A DNA stretch of 64,000 nt from Brenneria populi. GTDB lineage: Bacteria; Pseudomonadota; Gammaproteobacteria; Enterobacterales; Enterobacteriaceae. The stretch spans positions 124,001-188,000 of the forward strand of contig NZ_JAYWTM010000009.1 in assembly GCF_036016195.1 (NCBI RefSeq), written 5' to 3'. Below the pieces are notes generated by a model. It was not told the origin of the DNA. It searched no databases and was given only the letters and a program-made list of their open reading frames with translations. Made by a program: the position numbers and the translations under genes. Positions 9,465 to 16,575 of this stretch are shown piece after piece. Each line of letters begins with the position of its first letter. Position 1 is the first letter of the stretch.

Positions 9465-10994
9465 ATGAGCAACAAGCCAACGCATGATCCGCAAGATCGC
9501 CGCCGTTTTTTGAAATCAACCGGCATCGTTATCGGCGCCTTGGGCGGCATGGCGCTATCGCGCCCCGCGCAGGCGGTGCCTTCTCCGGCGCCGGCGCCGG
9601 AGAAGTGGGACACCACCGTCGATGTTTTGGTTGTCGGTACCGGGTTCGCCGGGCTGGCGTCCGCCATTGAGGCGCGCAACGCGCAGGCGAGCGTGCTGGT
9701 GATAGACAAAATGCCGCTGTTGGGCGGGAATTCGGTGCTCAATGGCGGGGATCTCTCCGCCGCCGGCTCCAAAATGCAGCAAGCGCAGGGGATCCAGGAT
9801 TCGCCCGATCTGATGTATCAGGACATGATGAAGGCGGGTAACTGGCTCAATTACCCGGAGCTCGCCAGAACGGTGGCCGACCATTCGGTGGAGGCTCTGG
9901 AGTGGGCGCAGAGCATCGGCGCGGAGTTTAACGTCGTCAACTACCACGGCGGCCACTCCGTGAAACGCGCGCATCAGCTGGCGCAGCGCTCCGGTTCCGG
10001 TTTGATCATGAAGCAGCAGCAGAAAGCCAAAGAGCTGGGGGCGGTGATCGAGCTGAGAACCAAACTGCTGCGGCTGATCGTCGATCGGGACGGCGGCGTC
10101 ATCGGCGCTGAGGTCAGACGTCGCTACCGTTTCCCGGATGAAACCTCCGGCGATATCGCCTACGTTCGCGCCACCAAGGGCGTGGTGCTGGCGTCCGGCG
10201 GTTTTTCGCAGGGCGTGGCGCTGCGGCAGATGTACGACCCCAGACTGACGGAGGCATTCACCTCGACCAATCACCCCGGGGCGACCGGCGAAGCGATTAT
10301 GGCCGCCTGTATGATTGGCGCGCTGGATACGCAGATGGACTGGATCCAACTGGGGCCGTGGACCAGTCCCGATGAACAGGGATTCGGCTATATACCGCAA
10401 TTCGTCGAACGTATCGTCGGCTATGGCTTGATGGTCGACCCCGCCACCGGCAAGCGCTTCTTTAAGGAAACGGGTAACCGCAAAGAGCGCGCCGATGCGA
10501 TTATTCAACTGGGCCATCCCGCCGTCATCATGGCGGATAAGAGCAATACCGCCAATATGGTGGATCCCGGACAGCTGGAAGGCGCGTTAAAGAACGGCTC
10601 GCTAAAAGCGTATAACACGCTGGAAGAGGTGGCGAAAGCGTACGATATGCCGGTCGCGGCGTTTGTCACACAGGTTAAGCGCTGGAACGAATTCGTCGAC
10701 CGGCGTAGCGACCCCGAGCTCGGCTGTATGATTTTCAAGGACGCGAAGCCCAACGTTACGCCGCCGTTTTATGCGGCGCGCCTGTGGCCGCGGGTACACC
10801 ACACGATGGGCGGCCTGGCGATAAATAAAGAGGCGCAGGTTATCGGTTTCGATCTGCAGCCGATACCCCATCTGTATGCCGCCGGCGAAACGGTCGGCGG
10901 GGTGCACGGCGCGGTCAGGCTTGGCAGCGTCGCCATGACCGACTGCATTGTTTTCGGCCGCATCGCCGGGAAAAACGCCGCGCTGAGCGCCTGA
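9465..10994 (+). CDS. Tat-exported FAD-dependent fumarate reductase-like oxidoreductase
   Basis: A 509-residue flavoprotein of the fumarate reductase/flavocytochrome c/urocanate reductase superfamily. A twin-arginine signal (DRRRFLKSTGIVIGALGG, cleavage near AQAVP) directs the folded, FAD-loaded protein to the periplasm. The Rossmann motif VVGTGFAGLASAIEA starts near residue 55, and the C-terminal block has HHTMGGLAINKEAQ and GGVHGAVRLGSVAMTDCI, as in FAD_binding_2 reductases. No haem CxxCH or FMN-binding domain is present, so an external electron donor is needed. No partner gene is adjacent. The substrate (fumarate, urocanate or another unsaturated acid) cannot be told from the sequence. It lies outside the prophage att site. 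Confidence 0.85.
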   Translation: MSNKPTHDPQDRRRFLKSTGIVIGALGGMALSRPAQAVPSPAPAPEKWDTTVDVLVVGTGFAGLASAIEARNAQASVLVIDKMPLLGGNSVLNGGDLSAAGSKMQQAQGIQDSPDLMYQDMMKAGNWLNYPELARTVADHSVEALEWAQSIGAEFNVVNYHGGHSVKRAHQLAQRSGSGLIMKQQQKAKELGAVIELRTKLLRLIVDRDGGVIGAEVRRRYRFPDETSGDIAYVRATKGVVLASGGFSQGVALRQMYDPRLTEAFTSTNHPGATGEAIMAACMIGALDTQMDWIQLGPWTSPDEQGFGYIPQFVERIVGYGLMVDPATGKRFFKETGNRKERADAIIQLGHPAVIMADKSNTANMVDPGQLEGALKNGSLKAYNTLEEVAKAYDMPVAAFVTQVKRWNEFVDRRSDPELGCMIFKDAKPNVTPPFYAARLWPRVHHTMGGLAINKEAQVIGFDLQPIPHLYAAGETVGGVHGAVRLGSVAMTDCIVFGRIAGKNAALSA

Positions 10995-11044
10995 GCGTGA
11001 GAGGGAGGCGGCGGCCTGAGCGCGGCCGCATTCCCCATTCCCCA

Positions 11045-11101
11045 CATCAACACACTGGCACGGTGCGCGCCCCGCAGTGGTCGATTCAGGAGCCAGCAGA
11101 C
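11045..11101 (+). other. Cos-proximal fragment of a deleted prophage
   Basis: From about 11058 the sequence GGTGCGCGCC through GATTCAGG to CAGACC resembles 34432-34472 of the intact prophage, which lies between the portal gene and cos. It is joined directly to the integrase tail at the shared CAGACC. This suggests that in an earlier prophage the roughly 9.6 kb between the cos-proximal region and the end of int were lost by a short-homology deletion. The more distal bases (10995-11045) were not recognised. Confidence 0.5.
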
Positions 11102-11183
11102 CATGACTTACGCGCACCTGGCGCCGGGCTATCTGGAAAACGCTATTACGCTCAACCCGTTGCGGGGGAAAATAGCCGTTTGA
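11093..11183 (+). pseudogene. 3' remnant of a second P2-type integrase gene
   Basis: The last 27 codons of an integrase, from CCAGCAGACCATGACTTACG to TGA at 11183, match 44050-44140 of the intact int gene with only a few changes (for example LAPGYLEN for LAPDYLEN and KIAV for KIVV). Because int always lies just inside attR in this family, this tail must come from another prophage that once sat to the left of the present one. The 3' flank down to attL is also duplicated but is about 31 bp shorter than at attR. Confidence 0.85.
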
Positions 11184-11275
11184 AAGTGTCCACATGTTGA
11201 CCACATTTTAACCGTTTACAGTTGCTTGTAATTGCTTAATAGGTGGTTGTTTTAAAATGATTTCCCTGGAAAAGG

Positions 11276-11322
11276 CCAAAAAAAAGCCCTCCATCATGGA
11301 GGGCGAAAGACAGGGATGGTGT
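11276..11322. repeat. attL (47-bp direct repeat with attR)
   Basis: This block consists of an A-run, a GCCCTCC-ATCAT-GGAGGGC hairpin and then AAAGACAGGGATGGTGT. It repeats at 44264-44310 with one mismatch (G 11305, A 44293). Identity stops abruptly after GATGGTGT, which marks the strand-exchange end of the core. Leftwards the similarity continues into the integrase tail because that side derives from an older prophage. Confidence 0.9.
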
Positions 11323-11371
11323 AGAATTTATCCCTGTATCGATATGAAATAAAAGGATTTATTTCTTTCAA

Positions 11372-11390
11372 TGTCCACACGTTGACCACA
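11372..11390. promoter_or_regulatory. Putative integrase arm-type binding site (P' side)
   Basis: TGTCCACACGTTGACCACA lies about 50 bp inside attL and is nearly identical to copies beside the int stop codons at 44145-44163 and 11188-11206. On the other strand each copy reads as two TGTGGNCA repeats, which resembles the arm-site core I remember for P2 integrase. Placement on both sides of the core supports this role. Confidence 0.6.
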
Positions 11391-11400
11391 TCGAACAAAC

Positions 11401-11420
11401 AAGCCCGCTTTGGCGGGCTT
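11401..11420. terminator. Rho-independent terminator of the left-end conversion operon
   Basis: AAGCCCGC-TTTG-GCGGGCTT forms a perfect 8-bp stem 13 bases downstream of the leftward TagO-like gene. In the leftward direction it is followed by TGTTTGTT. It insulates attL from prophage transcription. Confidence 0.8.
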
Positions 11421-11432
11421 ACTCTTTCTTGG

Positions 11433-12176
11433 TTACTTCCATCCGCAGGCTTTTTGTAACGGCTTAATGGCTTCCGACAATCCCTTGAGGTCAAAAGTAA
11501 CCGCTTCGGGGTTTTCGTTGTACGGGGTGATCTGAGCGTACATCTTTTCCGCAGACATCAAGTTCTTAATGAAATCAATTGTTCTTCCATTGTAAAAAAC
11601 CGCTTTCGTGTCTGTTGATATTGACCATGCCCTGTTGACGGCTTTTTGTTTATCCAGCCTGTGTAACATTCTTGTTTCATCAAGTCCCAAGTAGACATCC
11701 CAATTTATGTACAACTCTGTTTTCTTCTCGCGGCATAAGATATACAACGTTGGCCTTACCGACCCCCCAAACGTTGAGGCAAAGGATTCGTTAGCGTCCA
11801 ATGAAATAAAGACGTTCTGCGAATCGTCAATCGGCGATATTTTTGTGTTTACACTCCAGTTTCCTTTATTTTCTGGCGCTGGTTGGTCGCTCACTTTGCT
11901 TTTAGTAAATGTCGTCGGGAAGAACCGATCATAACAGGCAAGGCGTTTTGTTCCATTCGTCTCATCTTGGCACTGATCCCGGTCTTCCAGTTTTTGATCG
12001 TTCTTTGTATATGTTGGCGGCAGTGACTTGTCATAACACCCAATACGATCTATTCCACTCTCTATTTTTCTACAATGTAGTACGCCGTCGAAATTCTTGG
12101 AACTTGCCTTTACTCCAGTTGAAAGAGTGGCAAGCACGATACAGCCAACGGCAACATACCAAAATCCGTTTTTCAT
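11433..12176 (-). CDS. TagO/VasI-like secreted protein (prophage cargo)
   Basis: 247 residues with a signal peptide (ends near VKASSKNFDG). Two short Cys-containing repeats follow: LHCRKIESGIDRIGCYDKSL (about residues 33-52) and ETNGTKRLACYDRFFP (about 72-87). A C-terminal domain with FISLDANESF, LYILCREKKTELYINWDV and a GRTIDFIKNL segment follows. These resemble the VasI/TagO accessory proteins of type VI secretion, where the CYD repeats are common; this assignment is from memory of the family. No other type VI gene is nearby. It is the promoter-distal gene of a two-gene operon with its own promoter, lying at the left prophage end where lysogenic-conversion genes are usual. It may alter the periplasm or envelope of the lysogen. 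Confidence 0.65.
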   Translation of the reverse strand: MKNGFWYVAVGCIVLATLSTGVKASSKNFDGVLHCRKIESGIDRIGCYDKSLPPTYTKNDQKLEDRDQCQDETNGTKRLACYDRFFPTTFTKSKVSDQPAPENKGNWSVNTKISPIDDSQNVFISLDANESFASTFGGSVRPTLYILCREKKTELYINWDVYLGLDETRMLHRLDKQKAVNRAWSISTDTKAVFYNGRTIDFIKNLMSAEKMYAQITPYNENPEAVTFDLKGLSEAIKPLQKACGWK

Positions 12177-12180
12177 GCAA

Positions 12181-12513
12181 TCACCCCTTTGGCCTAGTCA
12201 GAAATACAAACATTCCAATAATAATATCTCCAATTACCCATATCGCTCCGAGCATAAACAACCCTATTCCCGTTCCGATTGCTGCCCCCGCCCTCTCGGC
12301 ATCAGAGCCAGCACTTTGAATCACTTCTCCGCTACCGCCAATTCCGACAAAAGCGCTATAAATCATGAAAATATTAAACAAAATAAAGATCCATTTAACT
12401 AATTTTCCAAAAAGCGATCGAGTCGGTTTTCTTAATTGTTTTCCGCACGATGGGCATTTAAATGCCGTATCGCTTACTTCTTTATTACACTCAGAACAAC
12501 TAACTAACGCCAT
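12181..12513 (-). CDS. Zinc-ribbon, two-TM membrane protein (prophage cargo)
   Basis: 110 residues. The N-terminus has a CxxC-N-CxxC zinc ribbon (VSCSECNKEVSDTAFKCPSCGK), followed by a basic linker and two hydrophobic helices (about residues 36-56 and 80-104). The ribbon is predicted in the cytoplasm. The stop codon is five bases before the TagO-like gene start, so the two genes are co-transcribed. Such zinc-ribbon/TM proteins are common small cargo next to ogr in P2-like prophages. No specific function is known. Confidence 0.7.
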   Translation of the reverse strand: MALVSCSECNKEVSDTAFKCPSCGKQLRKPTRSLFGKLVKWIFILFNIFMIYSAFVGIGGSGEVIQSAGSDAERAGAAIGTGIGLFMLGAIWVIGDIIIGMFVFLTRPKG

Positions 12514-12560
12514 GACATGCCCCTTACGTTTTAATGCTTAACTTTACCTAATGTTTGCAT

Positions 12561-12589
12561 TTATAAGGTGTTTATCAGAGTTTAGTCAA
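12561..12589 (-). promoter_or_regulatory. Sigma-70 promoter of the conversion operon
   Basis: Reading leftwards, TTGACT (12589-12584), a 17-bp spacer and TTATAA (12566-12561) form a near-consensus promoter 48 bp before the zinc-ribbon gene. It should be active in the lysogen independently of Ogr. Confidence 0.7.
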
Positions 12590-12608
12590 TTGACAATATA
12601 GAAAAATA

Positions 12609-12630
12609 AAGCCCCTTGTTTTTGGGGCTT
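12609..12630. terminator. Terminator after ogr
   Basis: An AAGCCCC-loop-GGGGCTT hairpin begins six bases beyond the ogr stop. In the leftward direction it runs into TTATTTTTC, a typical Rho-independent terminator that separates late transcription from the conversion operon. Confidence 0.8.
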
Positions 12631-12635
12631 GTGCT

Positions 12636-12884
12636 TTAGATGGCGAGGTTTAACTGATCGCGGCCGTAATGTGATGAGGGAAAAGCGTCTTTCGGCACGA
12701 AGTCTACCGGCACATCCTCGCATCTTGCGCGGGCTGTAACCAGGCGTTCAACGCTGTTAAGCGTCGTGAATGTGATGCTGCATTCCAGGTTTTGACACTG
12801 ATGATATTGACGAACTGTCATATCACTGAGTTTACGACTGGTGCGCGTGCGCGCAACTGCGCCGCAGTGAGGGCAAGTAAACAT
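12636..12884 (-). CDS. ogr: Late-gene transcription activator Ogr/Delta
   Basis: A zinc-finger activator that recruits RNA polymerase to phage late promoters through a TGT-N12-ACA site. The start at 12884 (MFTCPHCGAVARTRTSRKLS) is preferred to an upstream ATG at 12914 because it matches P2 Ogr, which begins with MF-CP-C. The four metal ligands are in CPHC and CQNLECS. The RTSR and YHQCQN segments are diagnostic. At 82 residues it is slightly longer than P2 Ogr (72). It follows D by 36 bases, as in P2. Confidence 0.93.
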   Translation of the reverse strand: MFTCPHCGAVARTRTSRKLSDMTVRQYHQCQNLECSITFTTLNSVERLVTARARCEDVPVDFVPKDAFPSSHYGRDQLNLAI

Positions 12885-12920
12885 GATTGAATCCCCGGCG
12901 GGGTTTGACTCCATTCCATT

Positions 12921-14072
12921 CTAGTCACTTTCCGCTATCCAGTCAGCGATTTTTGCTTCCAGCTCCAATTGTGATGTAAAACCGTTACCGTCAATGACGT
13001 GCTCAATGCGCGATATTATCCATTCCTGATTATCAATATCCGACTTAAAGCCGCTGACTGATACCGGCACTTCCGGGTAGAGATCGGCCCGGCCCCGCGC
13101 CAGGGTGATAGAGAATTGTGCCGCGCCGCGCTGCAACTGCTGCCACTTCGCCGCCGCGGCGCGTCTGGCTGCGGTTTCGTTCTGGTAGGTTTTCCGCAGC
13201 ACGTAGACGTTCCCGTCTGCGCCCTCCATGTAATCCCCCTCGCGGCTGCTGCTTTTCTCCTGTTTCTTTTTGGTTGCCCGGGCTGTGCGCTTTTTTACGC
13301 TGACCTTTTTCTTTTTGCCAAAATTCAGATCCAGCCAATACGCTCGCACGCCGGTGTAGGCATCACGATCTGCAATGCGGAAGCTGTGACGGTCGCCGCT
13401 TGAACGGGTGATTTCAGCGGCCGGCAACGGCTTGCCGGATGCGCTCACGCCGCCGCCGGGCAGAATAAACAGCAAGCACCCATTCTTTACCGTGGCGATG
13501 GCGCCCAGCATTTCCGCCATACGGGTTAAAAACGACATATCGCTTTCCTGCGTCTGGTCGGCGTGGTCGATCTCTAAATCCATCAGTTGCGTGCTGATGT
13601 AGGGCTTAAGGCTGTAGCGGTGCGCGATGGCTGATATCACTCGCTCTACCGTCACGTCATGCCAGGACACCTCGCGCTTAACGTTGAACTCTTCCCGAAA
13701 ATCAGCGCTTCGGGCGGTGATCTCGATGGTGTCCGGCGGGCCGGAATGCGCTACCTCATCAACAACAAAAATCCCTTTATAGACCAGCGCTTCGCCCTTC
13801 CAGCCGATTGATACGGATAGCTCTGCGCCGCGCGGCGGCAGGTTAAGGCGTCCGTCCGTGTCGTCAACGGAAAGCGTGACCTGATCGGCCTCAAACCCCC
13901 GGTTATCCGTCATTGAAAGCGAAATCAGGCGTTCATCCAGCAATAGCAGCGTTTTGCCGCCCATTGTGATGTTAAAGCCGGGAACCTTAACGGCTTCCGT
14001 CAGTGCGTTATCGAGATCTGAAACCCCTGATTTCAGCGTTTGCTGAATATCCGTCAAATTACTGAATGCCAT
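12921..14072 (-). CDS. D: Tail protein gpD (late control protein)
   Basis: 383-residue baseplate hub protein of the P2 gpD/VgrG-like fold that caps the tail tube and connects to the spike. Typical sequences are FNITMGGKTLLLLDERLISL, LSVDDTDGRLNLPPRGAELS and, in the C-terminal part, YQNETAARRAAAAKWQQLQR. A lysine-rich stretch near residues 250-275 (KKKKVSVKKRTARATKKKQE) is longer than I would expect. D is separated here from FI-U, which lies inverted upstream, so D must be started from the divergent promoter region at 14073-14217, where an Ogr box sits. Confidence 0.92.
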   Translation of the reverse strand: MAFSNLTDIQQTLKSGVSDLDNALTEAVKVPGFNITMGGKTLLLLDERLISLSMTDNRGFEADQVTLSVDDTDGRLNLPPRGAELSVSIGWKGEALVYKGIFVVDEVAHSGPPDTIEITARSADFREEFNVKREVSWHDVTVERVISAIAHRYSLKPYISTQLMDLEIDHADQTQESDMSFLTRMAEMLGAIATVKNGCLLFILPGGGVSASGKPLPAAEITRSSGDRHSFRIADRDAYTGVRAYWLDLNFGKKKKVSVKKRTARATKKKQEKSSSREGDYMEGADGNVYVLRKTYQNETAARRAAAAKWQQLQRGAAQFSITLARGRADLYPEVPVSVSGFKSDIDNQEWIISRIEHVIDGNGFTSQLELEAKIADWIAESD

Positions 14073-14130
14073 TTTTCACCCCCGGCGCAGATAGTTTCAT
14101 GCGCGCGCGAGGCGGCAAACCGGCATTTGT

Positions 14131-14148
14131 TGTCGCCTGTCTGCAACA
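14131..14148. promoter_or_regulatory. Ogr/Delta box between divergent D and FI
   Basis: TGT-CGCCTGTCTGCA-ACA is a TGT-N12-ACA dyad inside the larger repeat TTGTTGT...CAACAAC. Its centre at about 14140 is 78 bp from the FI start and 68 bp from the D start, so a start site at +55 in either direction would fall just before each gene. It probably activates both operons. Confidence 0.75.
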
Positions 14149-14217
14149 ACCGTAAGCGCGTGTCTGCCTTACTGTTTTCGTGGAACATCACCCCGAACTC
14201 ACTACGAGGTGGCAAAC

Positions 14218-15402
14218 ATGACTGACGCTTTTTTTCATGGCGTGCGCGTGCGGGAAAACACCGATCTGGTAACGGCTATCAATGACATTGACTCAACGGT
14301 CATTGGCATTGTGGGCGTTGCTGACGATGCAGACGCTGACACGTTCCCGCTTAACACCCCTGTACTTATCACGCGCGTAAATAACGTGCTGGGTAAGGCG
14401 GGTAAAACCGGCTCGCTTTACAAAAGCCTGAAAGCCATTTCCGACCAATGCAGTCCTAAAGTGATCGTGGTGCGCGTTGCTACGGCCATTGAGGGTGAAG
14501 GTAATCAAACGCAATCACAGCTGGTGATCGGCGGCACTGCGGCCGATGGCAGCTATACCGGTATGTATGCGTTTTTGACGGCGGAACAGAAAACCGGTTA
14601 CCGCCCGCGTATTCTGGCTGTTCCCGATTACGACACGATCGAGGTTGCTACGCAGCTTGGCGTCATCGCGCAGAAACTGCGTGCGTTCTTTTATGCGTAC
14701 TGCCACGGCTGCGAAACCATCGCTGAAGCGAAAGCCTACCGTGAAACGTTGAACTACCGGGAAGTGATGCCGATTTGGCCCAACTTTATCGCGTATAACT
14801 CGCTGACCGGGCAAAACGAGGAATTTCCCGCCGTAGCGTATGCCTGCGGCCTGCGCGCGTTGATTGACAACACGCAGGGCTGGCACAAATCCTTGTCTAA
14901 CGTCGCCGTTAGCAATGTGTTGGGGATTGCCAAAGATGTGTTTTGGGCGCTGCAAGCGGAAGATTCCGACGCCAACGAACTGAACGCGCACGAAATCACC
15001 ACGCTGATTAAGCGCGACGGCTTCCGGTTCTGGGGCAACCGCACCACCGATCCCGATAAAGAATACATCTTTGAGGTGTACACCCGCACCGCGCAGATCC
15101 TGGCGGACAGCATCGCGGAGGCGCAATTTACCACCGTGGATAAGCCGCTGACGCCGGCCAACGTTAAAGACGTGGTGAGCGGCATTAACGGCAAGCTGCA
15201 AGCGCTGGTCACGGCTGGAAAACTGCTGGGTGCGGCGTGCTGGTTCGATATCGTTGATAACCCAACCACCGGGCTGCGGCAGGGCAAGTGCATCGTGCGT
15301 TACAACTACACGCCGGTGCCGCCGCTGGAAGATTTGAGCCTGTATCAAACCTTCACCGATCAATATTTTGAAACCGCTTTTTCTTCATTGGGGGGCGCGT
15401 AA
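14218..15402 (+). CDS. FI: Contractile tail sheath protein gpFI
   Basis: 394-residue sheath subunit that polymerises around the FII tube and contracts on infection. The start is the ATG at 14218 (MTDAFFHGVRVREN), with AGGTGG seven bases upstream; a GTG nine bases earlier is less likely. Family features include DADTFPLNTPVLITRVNNVL, the conserved DGFRFWGNRTTDPD near residue 265 and the C-terminal YNYTPVPPLEDLSLYQTFTD. First gene of the rightward FI-FII-E-T-U operon, which is inverted relative to P2. Confidence 0.94.
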   Translation: MTDAFFHGVRVRENTDLVTAINDIDSTVIGIVGVADDADADTFPLNTPVLITRVNNVLGKAGKTGSLYKSLKAISDQCSPKVIVVRVATAIEGEGNQTQSQLVIGGTAADGSYTGMYAFLTAEQKTGYRPRILAVPDYDTIEVATQLGVIAQKLRAFFYAYCHGCETIAEAKAYRETLNYREVMPIWPNFIAYNSLTGQNEEFPAVAYACGLRALIDNTQGWHKSLSNVAVSNVLGIAKDVFWALQAEDSDANELNAHEITTLIKRDGFRFWGNRTTDPDKEYIFEVYTRTAQILADSIAEAQFTTVDKPLTPANVKDVVSGINGKLQALVTAGKLLGAACWFDIVDNPTTGLRQGKCIVRYNYTPVPPLEDLSLYQTFTDQYFETAFSSLGGA

Positions 15403-15918
15403 ATGGCCGTACCTAAAAAGCTCCGGCTGTTCACTTGTTTCGTGGATGGCGACAACTATATCGGGAAGATCCCTAGCGTCACACTGCCGAAAGTGACGCG
15501 CAAAACGGAAGATTTTCAAGGCGGCGGAATGATTGGCGCCGCGGCTGTCGATCTCGGCCTGGATTCCGGCGCGCTTGATGCGTCGATGCAGGTCGGCGGC
15601 TTTGAGGAACAGCTGATCCTGAAATACGGCGGCGATATCGACGAGCTGAAATTGCGCTTTGTCGGCGAGTATTACACCGGCGGCGTCAGTTCGATCATTG
15701 AAGTGGAAATGCGCGGGCGTATTACGGAAATCGACGGCGGCGATGCAAAGCAGGGCGACGATACCAACCAGACTTACGCCATCAAAAACACCTATTACAA
15801 GCTGTCTATTGATGATCAGCCGTTGCTTGAGTTTGATTTGCTCAACTTCATCTACAAGCGCAACAACGAAAACCTTTATCCGGATCGCGTGCGTTCCGCT
15901 CTCGGCCTGGGCGGCTAA
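15403..15918 (+). CDS. FII: Tail tube protein gpFII
   Basis: 171-residue tube subunit that stacks in hexameric rings inside the sheath. It begins immediately after the FI stop codon (MAVPKKLRLFTCFVDGDNYI) and shows the family segments PKVTRKTEDFQGGGM and DIDELKLRFVGEYYTG. Length equals the P2 protein. A repeated intercistronic element follows before E. Confidence 0.93.
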   Translation: MAVPKKLRLFTCFVDGDNYIGKIPSVTLPKVTRKTEDFQGGGMIGAAAVDLGLDSGALDASMQVGGFEEQLILKYGGDIDELKLRFVGEYYTGGVSSIIEVEMRGRITEIDGGDAKQGDDTNQTYAIKNTYYKLSIDDQPLLEFDLLNFIYKRNNENLYPDRVRSALGLGG

Positions 15919-15931
15919 CCCATAACGCCGG

Positions 15932-16063
15932 CGCCATACTTCCCGGCGGGGGCGTGGCTATGCCGGCAAACATAGTTCTTTTTATCTGTGCTGCAGCAGT
16001 GTCATTTTTGACTGTGATCGATGCCGCTGGCCAACACAGCCATTTATGACTGAACGGCAAACT
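15932..16063 (+). repeat. Composite intercistronic repeat, full copy (after FII)
   Basis: The gap between FII and E is filled by two modules. Bases 15932-15976 form a hairpin module (GCCAT...GTGGC, then TGCCGGCA) that is about 78% identical to 34223-34267 after the portal gene. Bases 15970-16063 form a second module that is about 90% identical to 36072-36165 after the replication gene. The second module has the inverted pair CTGTGCTG/CAACACAG. Confidence 0.8.
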
Positions 16064-16105
16064 TTCAATATTAAACGGCGGCGCTGACCGCCAGGAGAAA
16101 AAAAT

Positions 16106-16414
16106 ATGACTGCAAAAACCATCGCGCTGTCGGCGCCCATTGCGCGCAAAAGCGGTGACGTTAATCAGGTTGAAATTACCGATGCCATCAAGCAGGCCGG
16201 ATCGCTGCGCGGCCTGCGCCTGGGCGATGTGATCAATCTGGACTTTGACGCCGTGTCAACGCTGCTAACCCGCGTCACTGCGCCGGCGCTGACGCTGGCC
16301 GAAATCGCCAGCCTGCCGACTGCCGATTTTGTTCGGCTGAATGAAGCGCTAGTCCCTTTTTTAGCGCCGCAGGCGCCTGCCGAACAGAGCGAGGCGGGGA
16401 CGGGGAATCAGTAA
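16106..16414 (+). CDS. E: Tail assembly protein gpE
   Basis: 102-residue tail protein, the counterpart of lambda gpG, likely acting as a chaperone for the tape measure protein. It is recognised by EITDAIKQAGSLRGLRLGDV and by position between FII and T. It starts at ATG 16106 after a GGAG site. A slippery heptamer T-TTT-TTA at 16357-16363, in the zero frame, allows a -1 frameshift into the E' frame near its C-terminus. Confidence 0.88.
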   Translation: MTAKTIALSAPIARKSGDVNQVEITDAIKQAGSLRGLRLGDVINLDFDAVSTLLTRVTAPALTLAEIASLPTADFVRLNEALVPFLAPQAPAEQSEAGTGNQ

Positions 16415-16575
16415 CCGTTCTGTTGTTTGACCGTGTGGAGGATCTGATCGCAGATATCGCCACGATTTTTCACTGGCCGCTCTCGGAAATGTACGGCATG
16501 GATCTTTGCGAGCTGATAGCCTGGCGTGAGCGGGCGGCTGTCAGAAGTGGAGCCAATCAAGATGAAGAGCCTTGA
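16106..16575 (+). CDS. E': Frameshifted tail assembly protein gpE+E'
   Basis: A -1 slip at T-TTT-TTA (16357-16363) continues translation through an extension that includes VTVLLFDRVEDLIADIATIF, HWPLSEMYGMDLCELIAW and RERAAVR, ending at TGA 16573-16575. The FHWP and WRERA signatures are typical of P2 E'. As with lambda gpG-T, the minor fusion product should couple the tube to the tape measure protein. The extension overlaps the T start by 14 bases. Confidence 0.8.

Noticed and set aside
9555..10517. 320-codon frame antisense to the flavoprotein
   Set aside because: Frames of this length are common opposite GC-rich genes. The flavoprotein carries Tat and FAD motifs on the other strand.
14515..15363. 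282-codon frame antisense to the sheath gene
   Set aside because: Shadow of FI, which matches the sheath family over its whole length.
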